This document shows positions 1 to 10,800 of a stretch of DNA of 64,000 nucleotides, in pieces. This DNA is from Cornus controversa (Eukaryota; Streptophyta; Magnoliopsida; Cornales; Cornaceae). The notes beneath the pieces were generated by a model. It saw only the letters and a program-made list of their open reading frames with translations, was not told the origin of the DNA and searched no databases. The first letter of the stretch is position 1; each line of letters starts with the position of its first letter. The stretch spans positions 49,030,336-49,094,335 of the forward strand of contig CM048849.1 of assembly GCA_026545225.1 (NCBI GenBank), in the 5' to 3' direction. Both the position numbers and the translations under genes were made by a program.

Positions 1-1563
1 CCCCAATGATAGGTCCTGAAATTGACATAACAAAGTTAAGAATTTAGCAACACAGTGATTATCATGAGTAACTTTGCTAACAGAGATCAAATTGCACTTT
101 AACGTAGGAACATGAAGGACAGACTTAAGAACAAGATTTGGAGAAAGTCTAATCTTGTCAATCCCAGCAACATAAGTTAAAGATCCATCAGCAAACTTTA
201 CAGTGGTATAATTAGAACAAGGAACATATGAATAAAAACAATTAGTTTCACCTATCATATGATCCGAGGCACCTAAATCAATGATCCAAGGGTCCGTAGA
301 GGAAATGAAAGAATGTAAGGCTGACTGAAGGTTACCAGACTGAGTCACAGAGCATGAACCGACAGTGGAACATGATGAGGAATTAACATTGAAGGATAGT
401 TGATTCAGAAAACAACAGAGATGCTCAACTTGCTCTTTGCTGAACTGAATAGGAGTGCCAATTTGTCCAGCCGTGTTGTGGCCAGAATGAGCCTGATAGG
501 CACGCCCTTTAGCCTGCTTTCTGGGTTGCCAATTGGTTGGTTTCCCATGAAGTTGCCCGCACTTCTCTCAAGTATGACCAGGACGGCCACAATGATTACA
601 CCATGGTCATTCTCCTCGCTTGTTCATGCGAGGGTAATGATTATGCTGCCCATGCGAAAAGGAATTTCTGGACACCAAGGCAAATCCTTCTGGGGCAGAG
701 GAAAAAAATGGTTGATCATCGGTCAACATCACTTTGCGATGACCCTCTTCACGGCGAACCTCAGCAAAAGCTTCCTCCGTTGAAGGAAATGGGTCTCGTG
801 CCACCACTCAGCCGCGTACCTCATCCAGATTTCGATTAAGACCAGCAAGGAAATCATAGATGCGTTCATTTTCAAGCTTGCGCCGCTGCTTGACACTACA
901 CTCAGCGCAGGGGGAATCATCTTCAAAGAAAAGATCAAGTTCTTGCCAAACATCTTGAAGATCAGAGAAATACTGAGTCACAAAATTAGACCCTTGTTTC
1001 ATCTCCTTTAATTTTGAACGAAGCTCAAAACTTTGGGAAGCATTTCCAAGATCTGAGTACATCCAGCAAGTAGCATCCCAGACCTTTTTTGCAGTTTTAA
1101 AATAGATATAATGACGACTGATTTTAGGCTCCATGGAATTGATAAGCTAGGTGAGAACAATCGAGTTCTAGGCCAGCCATGTCTTGTATGTGGGATCGGT
1201 CGGAGGAGGAGCATGAAGTTCACCCGTGATGTAGCCGAGTTTGCCTCGACCACAAATGACAATCTTGACAGATTGAGCCCACTGTAGGTAATTTTTTCCA
1301 TCTAATTTGTGGGATGTAATGTGAATAGACGAGATATCACTACCGAAAAAAGTAGTGACAGAGGCAGGGGTTGGACGCTCAGCCTAGGTCTAGCTGGAAG
1401 TTGCAGAGCCGGTATTGTCACCGGTCATGGCTATCTCGTTATTAGCTATAGATTATCGGGAAAGAAGGAAAAAAAATGGGTATAGATTGCTCTGTTTTGG
1501 AATTGAAAAACAGAGGACAATAGAAAGGCTTGAAACGAAGAAGAAAATCCCAAAAAAGGGACA

Positions 1564-1579
1564 ACCTGCTCTGATACCA
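1564..1579 (-). other. Primer-binding site of the copia fossil
   Basis: The minus strand reads TGGTATCAGAGCAGGT. TGGTATCAGAGC is the usual copia primer-binding sequence, complementary to the 3' end of plant initiator tRNA-Met. It sits immediately inside the LTR. Confidence 0.85.
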
Positions 1580-1744
1580 TATAAACGTAGCTAGGAAAAA
1601 CTATTTTTGTCTATTGAATCAATGGAGAAAGGTACATATATATAGATTACAACAGGGAAAGAAAAAAACACACTCCTAAAATCAGGGGCTATTTACGCCA
1701 TAAAATCTGACCTTTAGAGGAAGATTCTAATAGCTATTCTAACA
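1580..1744 (-). repeat. 5' LTR of the copia fossil (approximate borders)
   Basis: The segment lies directly between the primer-binding site and non-element DNA. Read on the minus strand it begins with TGTTAGAATAGC, as LTRs begin with TG. It is about 165 bp, short but within the range of copia LTRs. The partner LTR is outside the window, so the borders cannot be checked by self-comparison and no insertion age can be derived. Confidence 0.6.
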
Positions 1745-3372
1745 ACTAATAATGTAATAAAGATTGAATTAATCACATTTGACTAAATCAGATTTGAATT
1801 CGTCCACACCTACTCAAAACATTCAGAATATCTATTAACAAAACCAATATTGTGTGTGCATGCAAATGCACCACCTTTCCCCGCCCTCTGCTGTTTAAAT
1901 TTTTCACAACTTTTGAGAAGTGTTCTTGGTGATATGAATAATTCTTCATAATATTCTTGTATAACTTTTCTTCTAAGTATCCATATTGATCAACAATGGC
2001 ATGCAATGCATGGAATAAACTCACTAACCAACATTGAAGAATCATAGGGGCTAAACCTTGGTGTAAGCTAAATGCAACTGGCACCTCATCTCACTTCATT
2101 AGTCGCAATGATGTCAATTCATCCATTTGTGTACCATTACTCTTTTAATATACATCACAATGTTTATCTAGGTAATCAATTATGTGATTTTACTATTTCA
2201 AACTAGGGAAACTAAGTCAAAAGCACTTCAAGTTGCACCTCGGTTGTCAAAATTCAGGAGCGGGAACAGTTAAAGAACCTAGCAGCAAGAGCAGCAGCAG
2301 AACATCTCTCACATATTGACTGAAAACTTCAAAGCATTCCAATGAGATCTTTACTTGAAATGTAAATTATTTAGTGATCATGTCAATACAACTGGCAAAT
2401 GACGAAAATTACAAACCAAATAAGTCAAAAACATCCATGAACCAGCAAATATTAAGTTGCACTGGATTCTCTTTTTCCTTTTTCCTTTGAGGTCATTCTA
2501 CACAACTCAACATTATTCCAATTAGCTTTGCAGACCACACATATCCAATGTGCAACTTTTTGATGATTCGAAGGTTTTATAAAGGTTGACAAGAATAACT
2601 GTCCTTTCCATATAAGGACTGAGCAGATCAATCCCTAGCATCTTTTTTGTCACTTTTTAAGAGAAGAGAAGGATCTGCATTTGACTTTGTTAGGTGGTCA
2701 AATACTCAAATGCCTAAAATATGAATGTGTCTCCCTTCATCCAAAGAAGCCTTGAGCCACAAATTGGTATTAGTATTGCAGGTCCATCTCCTCAGATACA
2801 ATTAGTTTTCTAGAAATTTTTGGCATCATTCAAAGATGGATGTTGTCAGGATTAGAGCCAGCCAGAATTTTTCAGATCTTGATGGATCCTAATTTGATCC
2901 ATAAATCCAATACCGAGTAATTGGGATAAAGGCTTCATTGTGCACACTGCATTCATATATACACAAAATCTTTTCCTTGAAATGGATAATTAGAATTCAA
3001 AATCATTTAACAAATAATAGTTACATATTTTGAATTTGACAACTCAACCACCCTTTTCCCTTAAAACACAAAGAAATATATGATAATATATCATAATAAC
3101 ATAATTGCAACTTTGGTGTTTCATCCTTCGGTCATATAAAATCAGCTCAGCTTCAAGTTAGAAATTTACAGCTTTTATGCAGAAAACACAATGTGCAGAA
3201 GCAGGACATGAAATCAAATTGAAGTATTTCCTACTTAATAAAGATCAGAAAAAATATGCACATATTAACTCATGTATTCAAATTTGTGGTACTAGTTATT
3301 ATGTCAAACCAACATGAGGCAAATAGGTTGAGAGTTGAGTATAATACAACTTAAAACTATAATAAAACAAAC
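1745..3372. other. Non-coding stretch between the copia fossil and the last visible LEUNIG-like exon
   Basis: I see no supported exon here on either strand. A minus-strand open frame at 1788-2084 has no recognisable domain. If the LEUNIG-like gene continues to the left, this stretch is intron; if the gene is truncated, it is 3' flank. Confidence 0.5.
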
Positions 3373-5323
3373 CAGCATTATGAAGTCCTGTTCTTGGGAA
3401 CATAGCTTTTGGTACTCTGTGGAGAGTTGAGTCCATAGGGAGAGTTCTCTCCAAACTGATGCCCCGTCTATTATCCTGCAAAACAAGTGAAAATTTAACT
3501 TGAATCAGTTCTACAAAATACAAAAAATTGTCACTACAGTATATGCATATGTAATCATACTCTCACCACCTGCTGCTGAGCCTTCTTTGAAATTTGTTGT
3601 TGGGCGTAGCTGTGACACATAAATATATGTTAAAACATACATAAGAAACCTTTATATACAAATGGGAACAAATAAAAAATGATAATGATCACACATGCAA
3701 TACCCTAATACAAGCATGAGGGTCATCCCAGGTTTCCTAATTAGCAGTTCATTCAGGTTGAATTATAGTGCAACACATCATGGTACCTAGGTACATAACC
3801 CTCATTCTTTATCAAAAAACAAATCAAGTCAAATCCATTTGTTTTCAGGGGAAAAAATCCATTTGTTTTAACACTCAATTTGATTGCCAGGAGATTCTAA
3901 GAAAAGAGAACTTGAAATGTCATAGCTACCTCAAACAGAATAATATTCATGGTTCTCAACACTTTTATGTCTTCTCAGCAATAAAACAGAGCAAGTACAG
4001 TTACAATCTAAAAAACACCGCCCAACCCCCCAGTCCCCAACCAACCCTATGCACATACGATATATAAAACTGTACTAAATTACCTAGAATTGCTTGAAGA
4101 TGGCCTTAAGAGAGCCAATTTTTCAACATCAAGAAGTCGTGTATTCGAATCTAAATCCTTGGCTGAAAGATGCCTAAGACGCTCTTCCTCATATATTTTC
4201 GCAGCCAAAAGACCTGCTGTTGGTTGCCTCATCATACTATCAAAATCCATACCAGTAGGAAACTGCTGATTCATTTCTGGTTGTGTCACTATATGGGAGA
4301 TATTCTGTAGCACATTTTCCATCCTTTGTGTAGCCTGAGAATTAAATAAAGAACGTCTCAAATGCATCATATTACAACCAAATTATGATGTAATACAAGT
4401 CCAAATTTAGCAGAATAACACCTTATTAGAGGAGTCTTCCTTGCTTTCTGGATGCTCTGGTAGCCTGGAGAAATATATTTCCCAGAACACCCTCCACCAT
4501 TCAGTCAATAAACCTTCCGAAGAATCAACCCCTAAAACAAACCCCCCACATTTAGAATCAATAATCAGACACCAACCTAGCAGCTTTGGCACATTGCATT
4601 CACCAAAGTATATAGCAAAATTCAACATAGTGCATTGCAAGTACCTTTCCAGGTAGCAACGCTAGTGATCAACAATACAGTTCTAGTAAGGAATCAGACA
4701 TCAGTACATCACATAGAAACAATGGGACAGTACATTTTTAATTCTTCCTAGAGCAAAAATCACTCGATCAATTAAAAGCATTTCAAATGAACATGAACCA
4801 CATCCAAAGTACATTTTTAGTTCTTCCTAGAGTAGCTATATGCAATCAATTGATCCAATTCTTTTTCTTTATAAAGAAAAAAAGGTCAACAACACATCAC
4901 CATCAAAAAACTAAGCAAAAAATCCCTGGACTAATAAAAGAACATTAATAGGTAAAATACTGGAAGCCAAGAATACATATGAATCGCCTCTCACATTGAT
5001 ACATTCATACATTGCTAAAACTAAGAAAAATTTAATCAAGCAAGAAAATGTGGCCAAAAGGACTTACCAACAGGATACTGACCAACACTGGCCTCTAAGG
5101 CGAATATCTCAGCAGCCTTATGCATGTTCTTTTTCACCATATAATCATAAATATACCTATCAAGACTACAAACCCCCAAAGCGTATATGCACATACAAAA
5201 CTTAGCATAAAGGGTAAAAGAAAATAATAAAAACCCAAGAAATTAACTTTGCAAAAAAAAAAAAAATGATTGAAGCATATCAACTCACGACTTTTGAGCA
5301 TTCCAGTCTTCATTAGCGTCCAT
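3373..5323 (-). CDS. LEUNIG/LEUNIG_HOMOLOG-like transcriptional corepressor, N-terminal exons (partial)
   Basis: Six minus-strand exons join in frame with GT/AG borders: 5289-5323, 5068-5165, 4422-4531, 4084-4334, 3567-3609 and 3373-3475, about 213 codons. The start MDANEDWNAQKS is the first ATG before a good donor (GTGAGT). Residues about 13-34 form a LisH motif (LDRYIYDYMVKK, then HKAAEIF); residues 45-64 hold the LUFS continuation with WW(56-57) and FW(60-61). Exon 4 contains the GLLAAKIYEEE block, matching ALAAKMYEER of LEUNIG proteins; exons 5-6 match the Gln-rich region and the LPMD segment. LEUNIG proteins recruit SEUSS-type adaptors through this region and repress transcription in the nucleus. 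The C-terminal WD40 repeats, about half of a full-length protein, were not found between 3372 and 1745. Either they lie left of the window beyond the copia insertion, or the gene is truncated. The last donor (GTTTGT) is weak. It is divergent from classical LUG and LUH, so it probably belongs to a third clade. Confidence 0.85.
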
Positions 5324-5720
5324 TATATCCAAAACCACCCTTCACAAAGGAAAGAAGAGGAAGGAACCAAGTGGGTTGTAACAGTTTCCAAACAATCAAG
5401 AAAGCGGTTCAAGAATTATAGTGGTGAATCAAAGAATTGAATCAAAGTGAAGTTGGGTATCTTAGTTGCTAAGGAGGAAGGAGTGACAGCCATGCAAAAC
5501 AGAAGCGAAGAATAGGGACAAACAAATAAAGCTCGCTTTTTCCACAGAGAGAGAGAGAGAGAGAGAGGGAAGGAGAGGGTGGGATTTATATAGTGCTGAG
5601 AAGAGGGTGGACCGCGTTTGGCGCTAGAGAGAGAGTACGATGAGGGTGTACGGAATCTGTGGGACCAAAGGATGAATGGGAATGATTCTCTACGGTAGGA
5701 AAGTCCTTGTATTTGACGAT
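5324..5720 (-). promoter_or_regulatory. 5' leader and proximal promoter of the LEUNIG-like gene
   Basis: The stretch upstream of the start codon carries a (GA)n run at about 5547-5568, which reads (CT)n on the gene strand. CT-rich tracts are common near transcription starts of plant housekeeping and regulatory genes. No convincing TATA box was seen. Confidence 0.4.
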
Positions 5721-7176
5721 TGACCAATCACTTCGTGTGATGAAAATTTACCAGGGTATTAAAGACATTTTACGAAGTCACCAGTGTAATCACTAACCGT
5801 TTATTTTCTTGACTAAACATGTCTTCAGCGAATCCAGTTAAGACACCACTATCATTATGGTTATAAGGACAAAACACAAAAGGTATGTACTAAATTGTTT
5901 TGGCTTTTTTCAAAATTTTGGATTGAAAAAAAATATCAATTCTTCTTTTTCGAAATATTATGTTTTTTAATAGAGAATTTCTAATTTTAACGGGTTTTTA
6001 GATGTTCCATTTTTCAGATATTCATATATTCCTTTGGAATCAAGAAAACCTAATACCGGCTAGACTTTTTTTCTATTTTTTACTTTTTTGTGAAAGCAAA
6101 GTCAAATTTGTTTTGGTTGGCTTAACAGAAACATAAATGCATTTTGAGTTTGTTACAAAATGTAAATGCACTTTAAAATACTATCTCGGCTTGTGTTAGA
6201 TTACCATAATAACAATTGCAGGTTTAATTATGATGAGTAAGGTGTTAACTGGATTATATATTTTTTTGGAAAAGATTCTCCTACTCATAAATGATATATA
6301 TATATATATATGGAAAATGATTAGGATATATATATATATATATATATATACGCCATAATTACAAATTAAGAAATTATACACACACTACATTTATACGCTT
6401 ACAAGTTGCAATTCACAGGAGATTCGAACCCTCCTTCTTTCACTTTAAAATAAGAAAAAATATCACCAGATTACATATCTCTTTTTTCACGTTTCATTAT
6501 AATCCCAAAATGTATTCTTACATTTTGAAGTATAATTTTCTCAAAATTTTTATTAAAAAATTCAAGAGAAATGTAAGAGTTGAAAAGTGAAAATGCCAAT
6601 ATGGTCTTTTTTAAATTTTTGTTATACTTTTTTTTTTGGTTGTCTTTTTCTTTGACCTAAGTTGTTAAGAGTAATCTTTAGTTTTGTCCCTCTTGTTAGA
6701 GGTGCGGTTGAAGCTTTGAAATCAGAATTGGTGAAACTGAACAAAATTTTCTCCAGCTTTCATAAACAAAATTTTATCTAATTCCACCAATTCTGATTCT
6801 AAAACTTCAATTTTGCGCAACATAGCAAAACAATTAGGAATTTCAAATTTGAAGTTTGCACCTTGTGTTAATTGATAAATCTTAGCAATGAAAGATGAGA
6901 CCCAAGTAATTTGCCAAAAATGAATGTGCAATTACTCTTAATTGTCTGAAGTACAGTTTGAGATGTGATAGACATTGCTGGAACAACTACTGAATTTAAA
7001 GACAACAAGCCCCACTTAAGGTTTTTTAACGTGTAGTTATAAAAATAGTGTACGTATAGATAAACACAATCAAATGACTCATCTAATACCGATAACTCAA
7101 TTATTGAGGTCACACAAAAAAAAATCCAACATTATAGCATTACTTTAGTATAATAGCGTACTTTGAAAAAGAAAAC

Positions 7177-7213
<37 letters not shown>

Positions 7214-8204
7214 TATCTTTTAGAAAATCTCAAGTGTTCATTTTGTTAAACAAAAAGGGACCTCAATTAATATGTTAAAATCTTAGATAGATTATATTTT
7301 TCACGAGGTATTTGACAACTTTAGAGACCTCCTTTAAAATTCTCAAATACCACCTCACCTTTCAAATTTGCATTTTATTTCTTTGTTCGTAACAAATATA
7401 ACACTGTGCAGGAAATGTATGTTTATAGTTTTTTTGGAGAGTAATTTATTTTTATCAAATTTATCTCCATCTTTATCAAAATTTGGGATTTTATGGAAGG
7501 GTATTGGAAAGGCATTATATATATATATATATTGAACTCATGAAAACAATGGAAAAGATTAGAGCATTTGATGTTAAGATTTAATAGAATAGATTGCATA
7601 TAAAATTTTCCAGATTCCTTTGTACGAAGTATGCTTTCAAATTCACTTTGTCATGCTTAACAACTCGAATTAGTATCTCTTTACCAAGAAGCAATCACTC
7701 CTATCAAGAAAGTGCTAGGTATAAGATTCAATAAAGCACCTAACAAGACCTAGGTTTGACTTAATCTAATTAAGTTATGACCACCTAACATGACACTAAA
7801 CATATTGTTCAAAACTAAAAAGTAGATGTCTAGTTACTCTGGCATGAAATTAGTATGATTTCATATTACTTCCATTGTCACTCTCAATTTTGCTGAAATT
7901 GGTCCAAAGTTGAACAAACCGATGCAACGTCAATGGTATCTAATTAAATGATGAAAAAATACATCAAGGTCTCTGTGGCCTAATGGTATCTAATCTCCTT
8001 TCAAAAGAAAAGAAAATGTAACCTCAAACCCATGATACCCATCCCATTAGTGCGGTGAGGTGAGGTGATGCAATTGAAAGGTAACCTCAAACCCTACTTT
8101 AGATGTTTATTTTAAGGAGGTCAAAGGCCTTATCATAAAGATACTCTCTTCCTCCATCTAGTAATCCATACATAACAACCCTAACTTCCATTTCCATTTC
8201 CATT
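5721..8204. other. Intergenic DNA with microsatellites
   Basis: AT-rich non-coding DNA. It holds (TA)n at 6290-6310 and 6325-6350, (AT)n(AC)n at 7177-7213 and (TA)n at 7516-7532. An imperfect hairpin lies at 6722-6800, whose arms both carry the sequence ATCAGAATTGGTG or its complement. No gene was recognised. Confidence 0.6.
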
Positions 8205-9640
8205 CCAAAGCAAGAACTTGAACATTTCCCACATCATGTTTCCTGATGACCTCATTTTACTCTCTAAAGAGAACCTAAGTTCTGTACAAGTCCTTAAAAA
8301 TTGCCTTGATCATTTCTGCTCTATCTTAATCAGCATACAACAATATTGGGCAAGTGTTTTCATTCTTCCTAAAGGTGTTCTTACTGAGATCAATAAAATT
8401 TTGAGAAAATTCCTTTGGTCTGGCGTTAACCTTGAGAAAAAGAAATGAAAAGTTGCGTGGAATCAGGTTTGCAAGCAAAAAAAAAAGTGATCTTGGGTTG
8501 TTTCACCTTGAAACACCCAACAAAGCTGCTTCAATGACGAAGATTTGGAACTTAGCTTCAAATAATCCCAATAGGACTCGGTGGGCTAAAAGGCAGCTAA
8601 TCAGAAATGGTGTTCTAGGATCATAAACATATCTCAGAAATGTTCTTCTAATTATTGGAGATTAATTCTTCAGTTGGGACCACTAGCCAGACCTTTGGTG
8701 AAATGCAGAGTGGGCAATGGACTATCTACCTTCTTTTGGCATAACAATTTTGGCCTCCTCTTAGAGCACTAACTCTCAGACTATCCACTTAGGGCATTGA
8801 GGCTTCTGGTATTCCTACTGACTCTATGCTCGGTGATTTCTCCTCCTCTGATTCATGGGTATTCCCAGCATGCATCACTCGATTATTCCCAGACATCTCT
8901 TTTACACCACCTCCAAATCCATCAAGCCAAGATTCACGTAATTGGACCCTCTAACCATCAAGTATCTTCTCCCAAAAATATACATTTCTCCACTTATCCC
9001 AACCCACCCCCTCTATCCCATGGGCTCATGTAGTGTGGAATACCAAAACACCAATTCATCCTTTGGTTGACCTTGGATAGGGACTCCTCGACTTATCTCC
9101 ATATCCCAACCCTTGTAGATTATATCCTTGTTGATAAGCAATCTCCCACCCACTTATTTTTTGTCTGTCCATTTGTTAAGCTCATATCGAACTTTATTCA
9201 AACACTTCGTGGGTTCCATATCTCACTTTCAAATTAGAACAATTTACTTGATTAGGTTTCCCACCCCTGGAAGACAAAATCACTCCATAACTCAATCAAC
9301 AAGCTGGTTCTCAGTTCAGGAGTCCACCACATCTAGTCAAAGCGAAATTCTTGGATCTTCAAAGGATCGAATACTTGCTTGATAGAATTTTGGAATCAAT
9401 CAAAGGAAGATTGTTGTCTTCTCGATGGAGGGACTCGTCTGCAACTAGAGAAGCTTGCCAAGTGTGGAGCTTACCCCCTTTAGTACTCTGACTTCCACCC
9501 CGTCCTCTTGACATCGTCTAGCCCAATTCTGCTTTTCGATGATGAAATCTTCGATTAAGCTTGAATTAGTTAAGCTTGTATCTGGAATTGTGACCTAATG
9601 GTTGTTGCTATGCCCCATTTGCCGTAACGGTATTTTGTAT
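8205..9640 (+). mobile_element. LINE (L1-type) remnant: end of reverse transcriptase and zinc-binding region
   Basis: The plus strand shows the reverse-transcriptase active-site neighbourhood as ISHIMFPDDLILLSK (usually F/Y-A-D-D, here PDD) near 8225-8275. Soon after follow the palm/thumb-end block ILPKGVLTEINKILRKFLW (about 8366-8423), an LGLFHLETPNKAA block (8494-8530), and a GNGLSTFFWHNNF-like RT zinc-binding region (about 8715-8760). About 150 residues that normally separate the active site from the ILPK block are missing, so the copy has an internal deletion as well as a 5' truncation and several frame changes. The 3' part up to about 9640 is inferred from residual similarity; no clear poly(A) end was found. 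Confidence 0.8.
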
Positions 9641-10238
9641 TCAAATATTGGGCTGGGCTTTTACTGGGCTGAAGCCCTTTAAAGCCCTCCCCAATATTTT
9701 TGTTGTCAGCTTATAGCTTTTGAGTGGTTTGGGCTTGTCCTCCCTAAATCATTATAACTATGGACTCAGTAAATAGTTTAGCAATACCTTGCAAAAAGCT
9801 ATCAGACAACAAATTAAATGCATGGCCGAAACAAATAAAATTAGAGGCAATTATCAACATTTCATTTAGCTTTGCCTCTCATGAAGTGATTATCATTAAA
9901 GGGGAAACAAGTGGTGGTTTAAAAACCTCATCAAGGAGATATAACATAGTAAATATTATTTGGAAAAAAAAAAAGAAGAAGAAGAAAAAAGAGAACCAAA
10001 AGTACCTAATGCCGAGAATAATTTGATTTTTATTATTTCCATAAGTGACAAAAATGGACCAGTCCAACTACATGAATATCACCCAAAACTGTGTTTTTTT
10101 ATTATTAATTTTTTTTTTCACGTACCCAAAACTTTGCATCCATCAACGTAAACTATATATATATATATATATATATATGTCTTCTTTCTCTCTCGTCGAT
10201 CTGCATGCATGTGATGATCTTAATTCTGTCGTCCTCAA
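9641..10238. other. Intergenic DNA downstream of the RALF gene
   Basis: Non-coding, AT-rich, with a purine run near 9961-9990 and (TA)n at 10154-10188. The last 100-200 bases before 10239 should be the 3' UTR of the RALF gene. Confidence 0.5.
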
Positions 10239-10568
10239 TTAGCTAGTATACCTAGCACACTTTGAAATCTGACTACAACCCCTCCTATATGGATTAGCAG
10301 CTCCTCTCTGATTGCAATTATAATATGATTGGCCACGTCGGTTGCATGGAACCCTATTCGCCATCAATGCATTGTAGCTAACGTATCCACGGCCTCCAAG
10401 AAATCTCCGGTGAGTCTCGGAATCCGACATCATCTCCTCAGCTTCCTTAATACCATTGCCACCACCGGAACGCGCTGTGTCAAGTTTAGTGTCATCAGAC
10501 CAAAATGATGACTCGGCCACCATGGCCAAGACCAAGAAGAATATTATCAATCCAAGCCGAAAACCCAT
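10239..10568 (-). CDS. RALF-type secreted signalling peptide precursor
   Basis: The single-exon frame encodes 109 aa. Residues 1 to about 19 form a hydrophobic signal peptide (LGLIIFFLVLAMVA). R54-R55-F56-L57 matches the RRxL site at which S1P-type subtilases release mature RALF. Y62-V-S-Y65 corresponds to the YISY motif needed for receptor binding. Four cysteines, C75, C85, C98 and C104, have the RALF spacing for two disulfides, and NPYRRGCS is the usual block before the third. RALF peptides act outside the cell on CrRLK1L receptor kinases of the FERONIA group with LLG co-receptors, raising apoplastic pH and restraining expansion. Length, processing site and C-terminal block fit the RALF1/22/23/33 group; the exact member cannot be named. 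Confidence 0.95.
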   Translation of the reverse strand: MGFRLGLIIFFLVLAMVAESSFWSDDTKLDTARSGGGNGIKEAEEMMSDSETHRRFLGGRGYVSYNALMANRVPCNRRGQSYYNCNQRGAANPYRRGCSQISKCARYTS

Positions 10569-10800
10569 TAATCCTAAAGTTGAAATAATAACTCCGATCT
10601 AGATCGAGAGAGAGAGAGAGAGTGTGTGGTTTTTAAATATTGTTAATTAATGCTTTGTTTGTCTCTGCCCTTCCTGTTGAGGGAGGGAGGGAGGGAAAGA
10701 GAAGATGAATATAGGAAAAAATATTAAGAGAGAGTGAGGTTGTTTGGGAGAGAAGAAAAGAGGGTGAAATGTACATGCAAATTGGATGGTTGGACTTCGA
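10569..10800 (-). promoter_or_regulatory. Leader and proximal promoter of the RALF gene
   Basis: A (GA)n run at about 10605-10622 reads (CT)n in the leader. A TATTTAAA-like box lies on the minus strand near 10632-10641, about 65-75 bp before the start codon, a plausible TATA box. A second purine-rich tract (GGGA repeats) lies at 10681-10700. Confidence 0.4.

Larger units (their letters stand above)
1..1744 (-). mobile_element. Ty1/copia LTR retrotransposon fossil, 5' part, cut by window edge
   Basis: On the minus strand one reads, in order, a short LTR (about 1580-1744), a primer-binding site, a gag region of the copia type (about 810-1440, with the UBN2-like core near 810-1134), a part rich in zinc-knuckle-like sequence (about 450-620), and the start of the protease/pre-integrase region (about 1-400, with a recognisable aspartic-protease neighbourhood near 262-290). 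The rest of pol and the 3' LTR would lie left of position 1. The copy is broken, with at least a few breaks in the visible part, so it is a fossil. It has the same orientation as the LEUNIG-like gene to its right. Family assignment rests on the initiator-tRNA-Met type primer site and gag similarity; the lineage within copia is not decided. Confidence 0.85.

Noticed and set aside
1788-2084. Minus-strand frame of 98 codons
   Set aside because: No recognisable domain, no similarity to LEUNIG WD40 exons, no splice signals that would join it to the exon at 3373.
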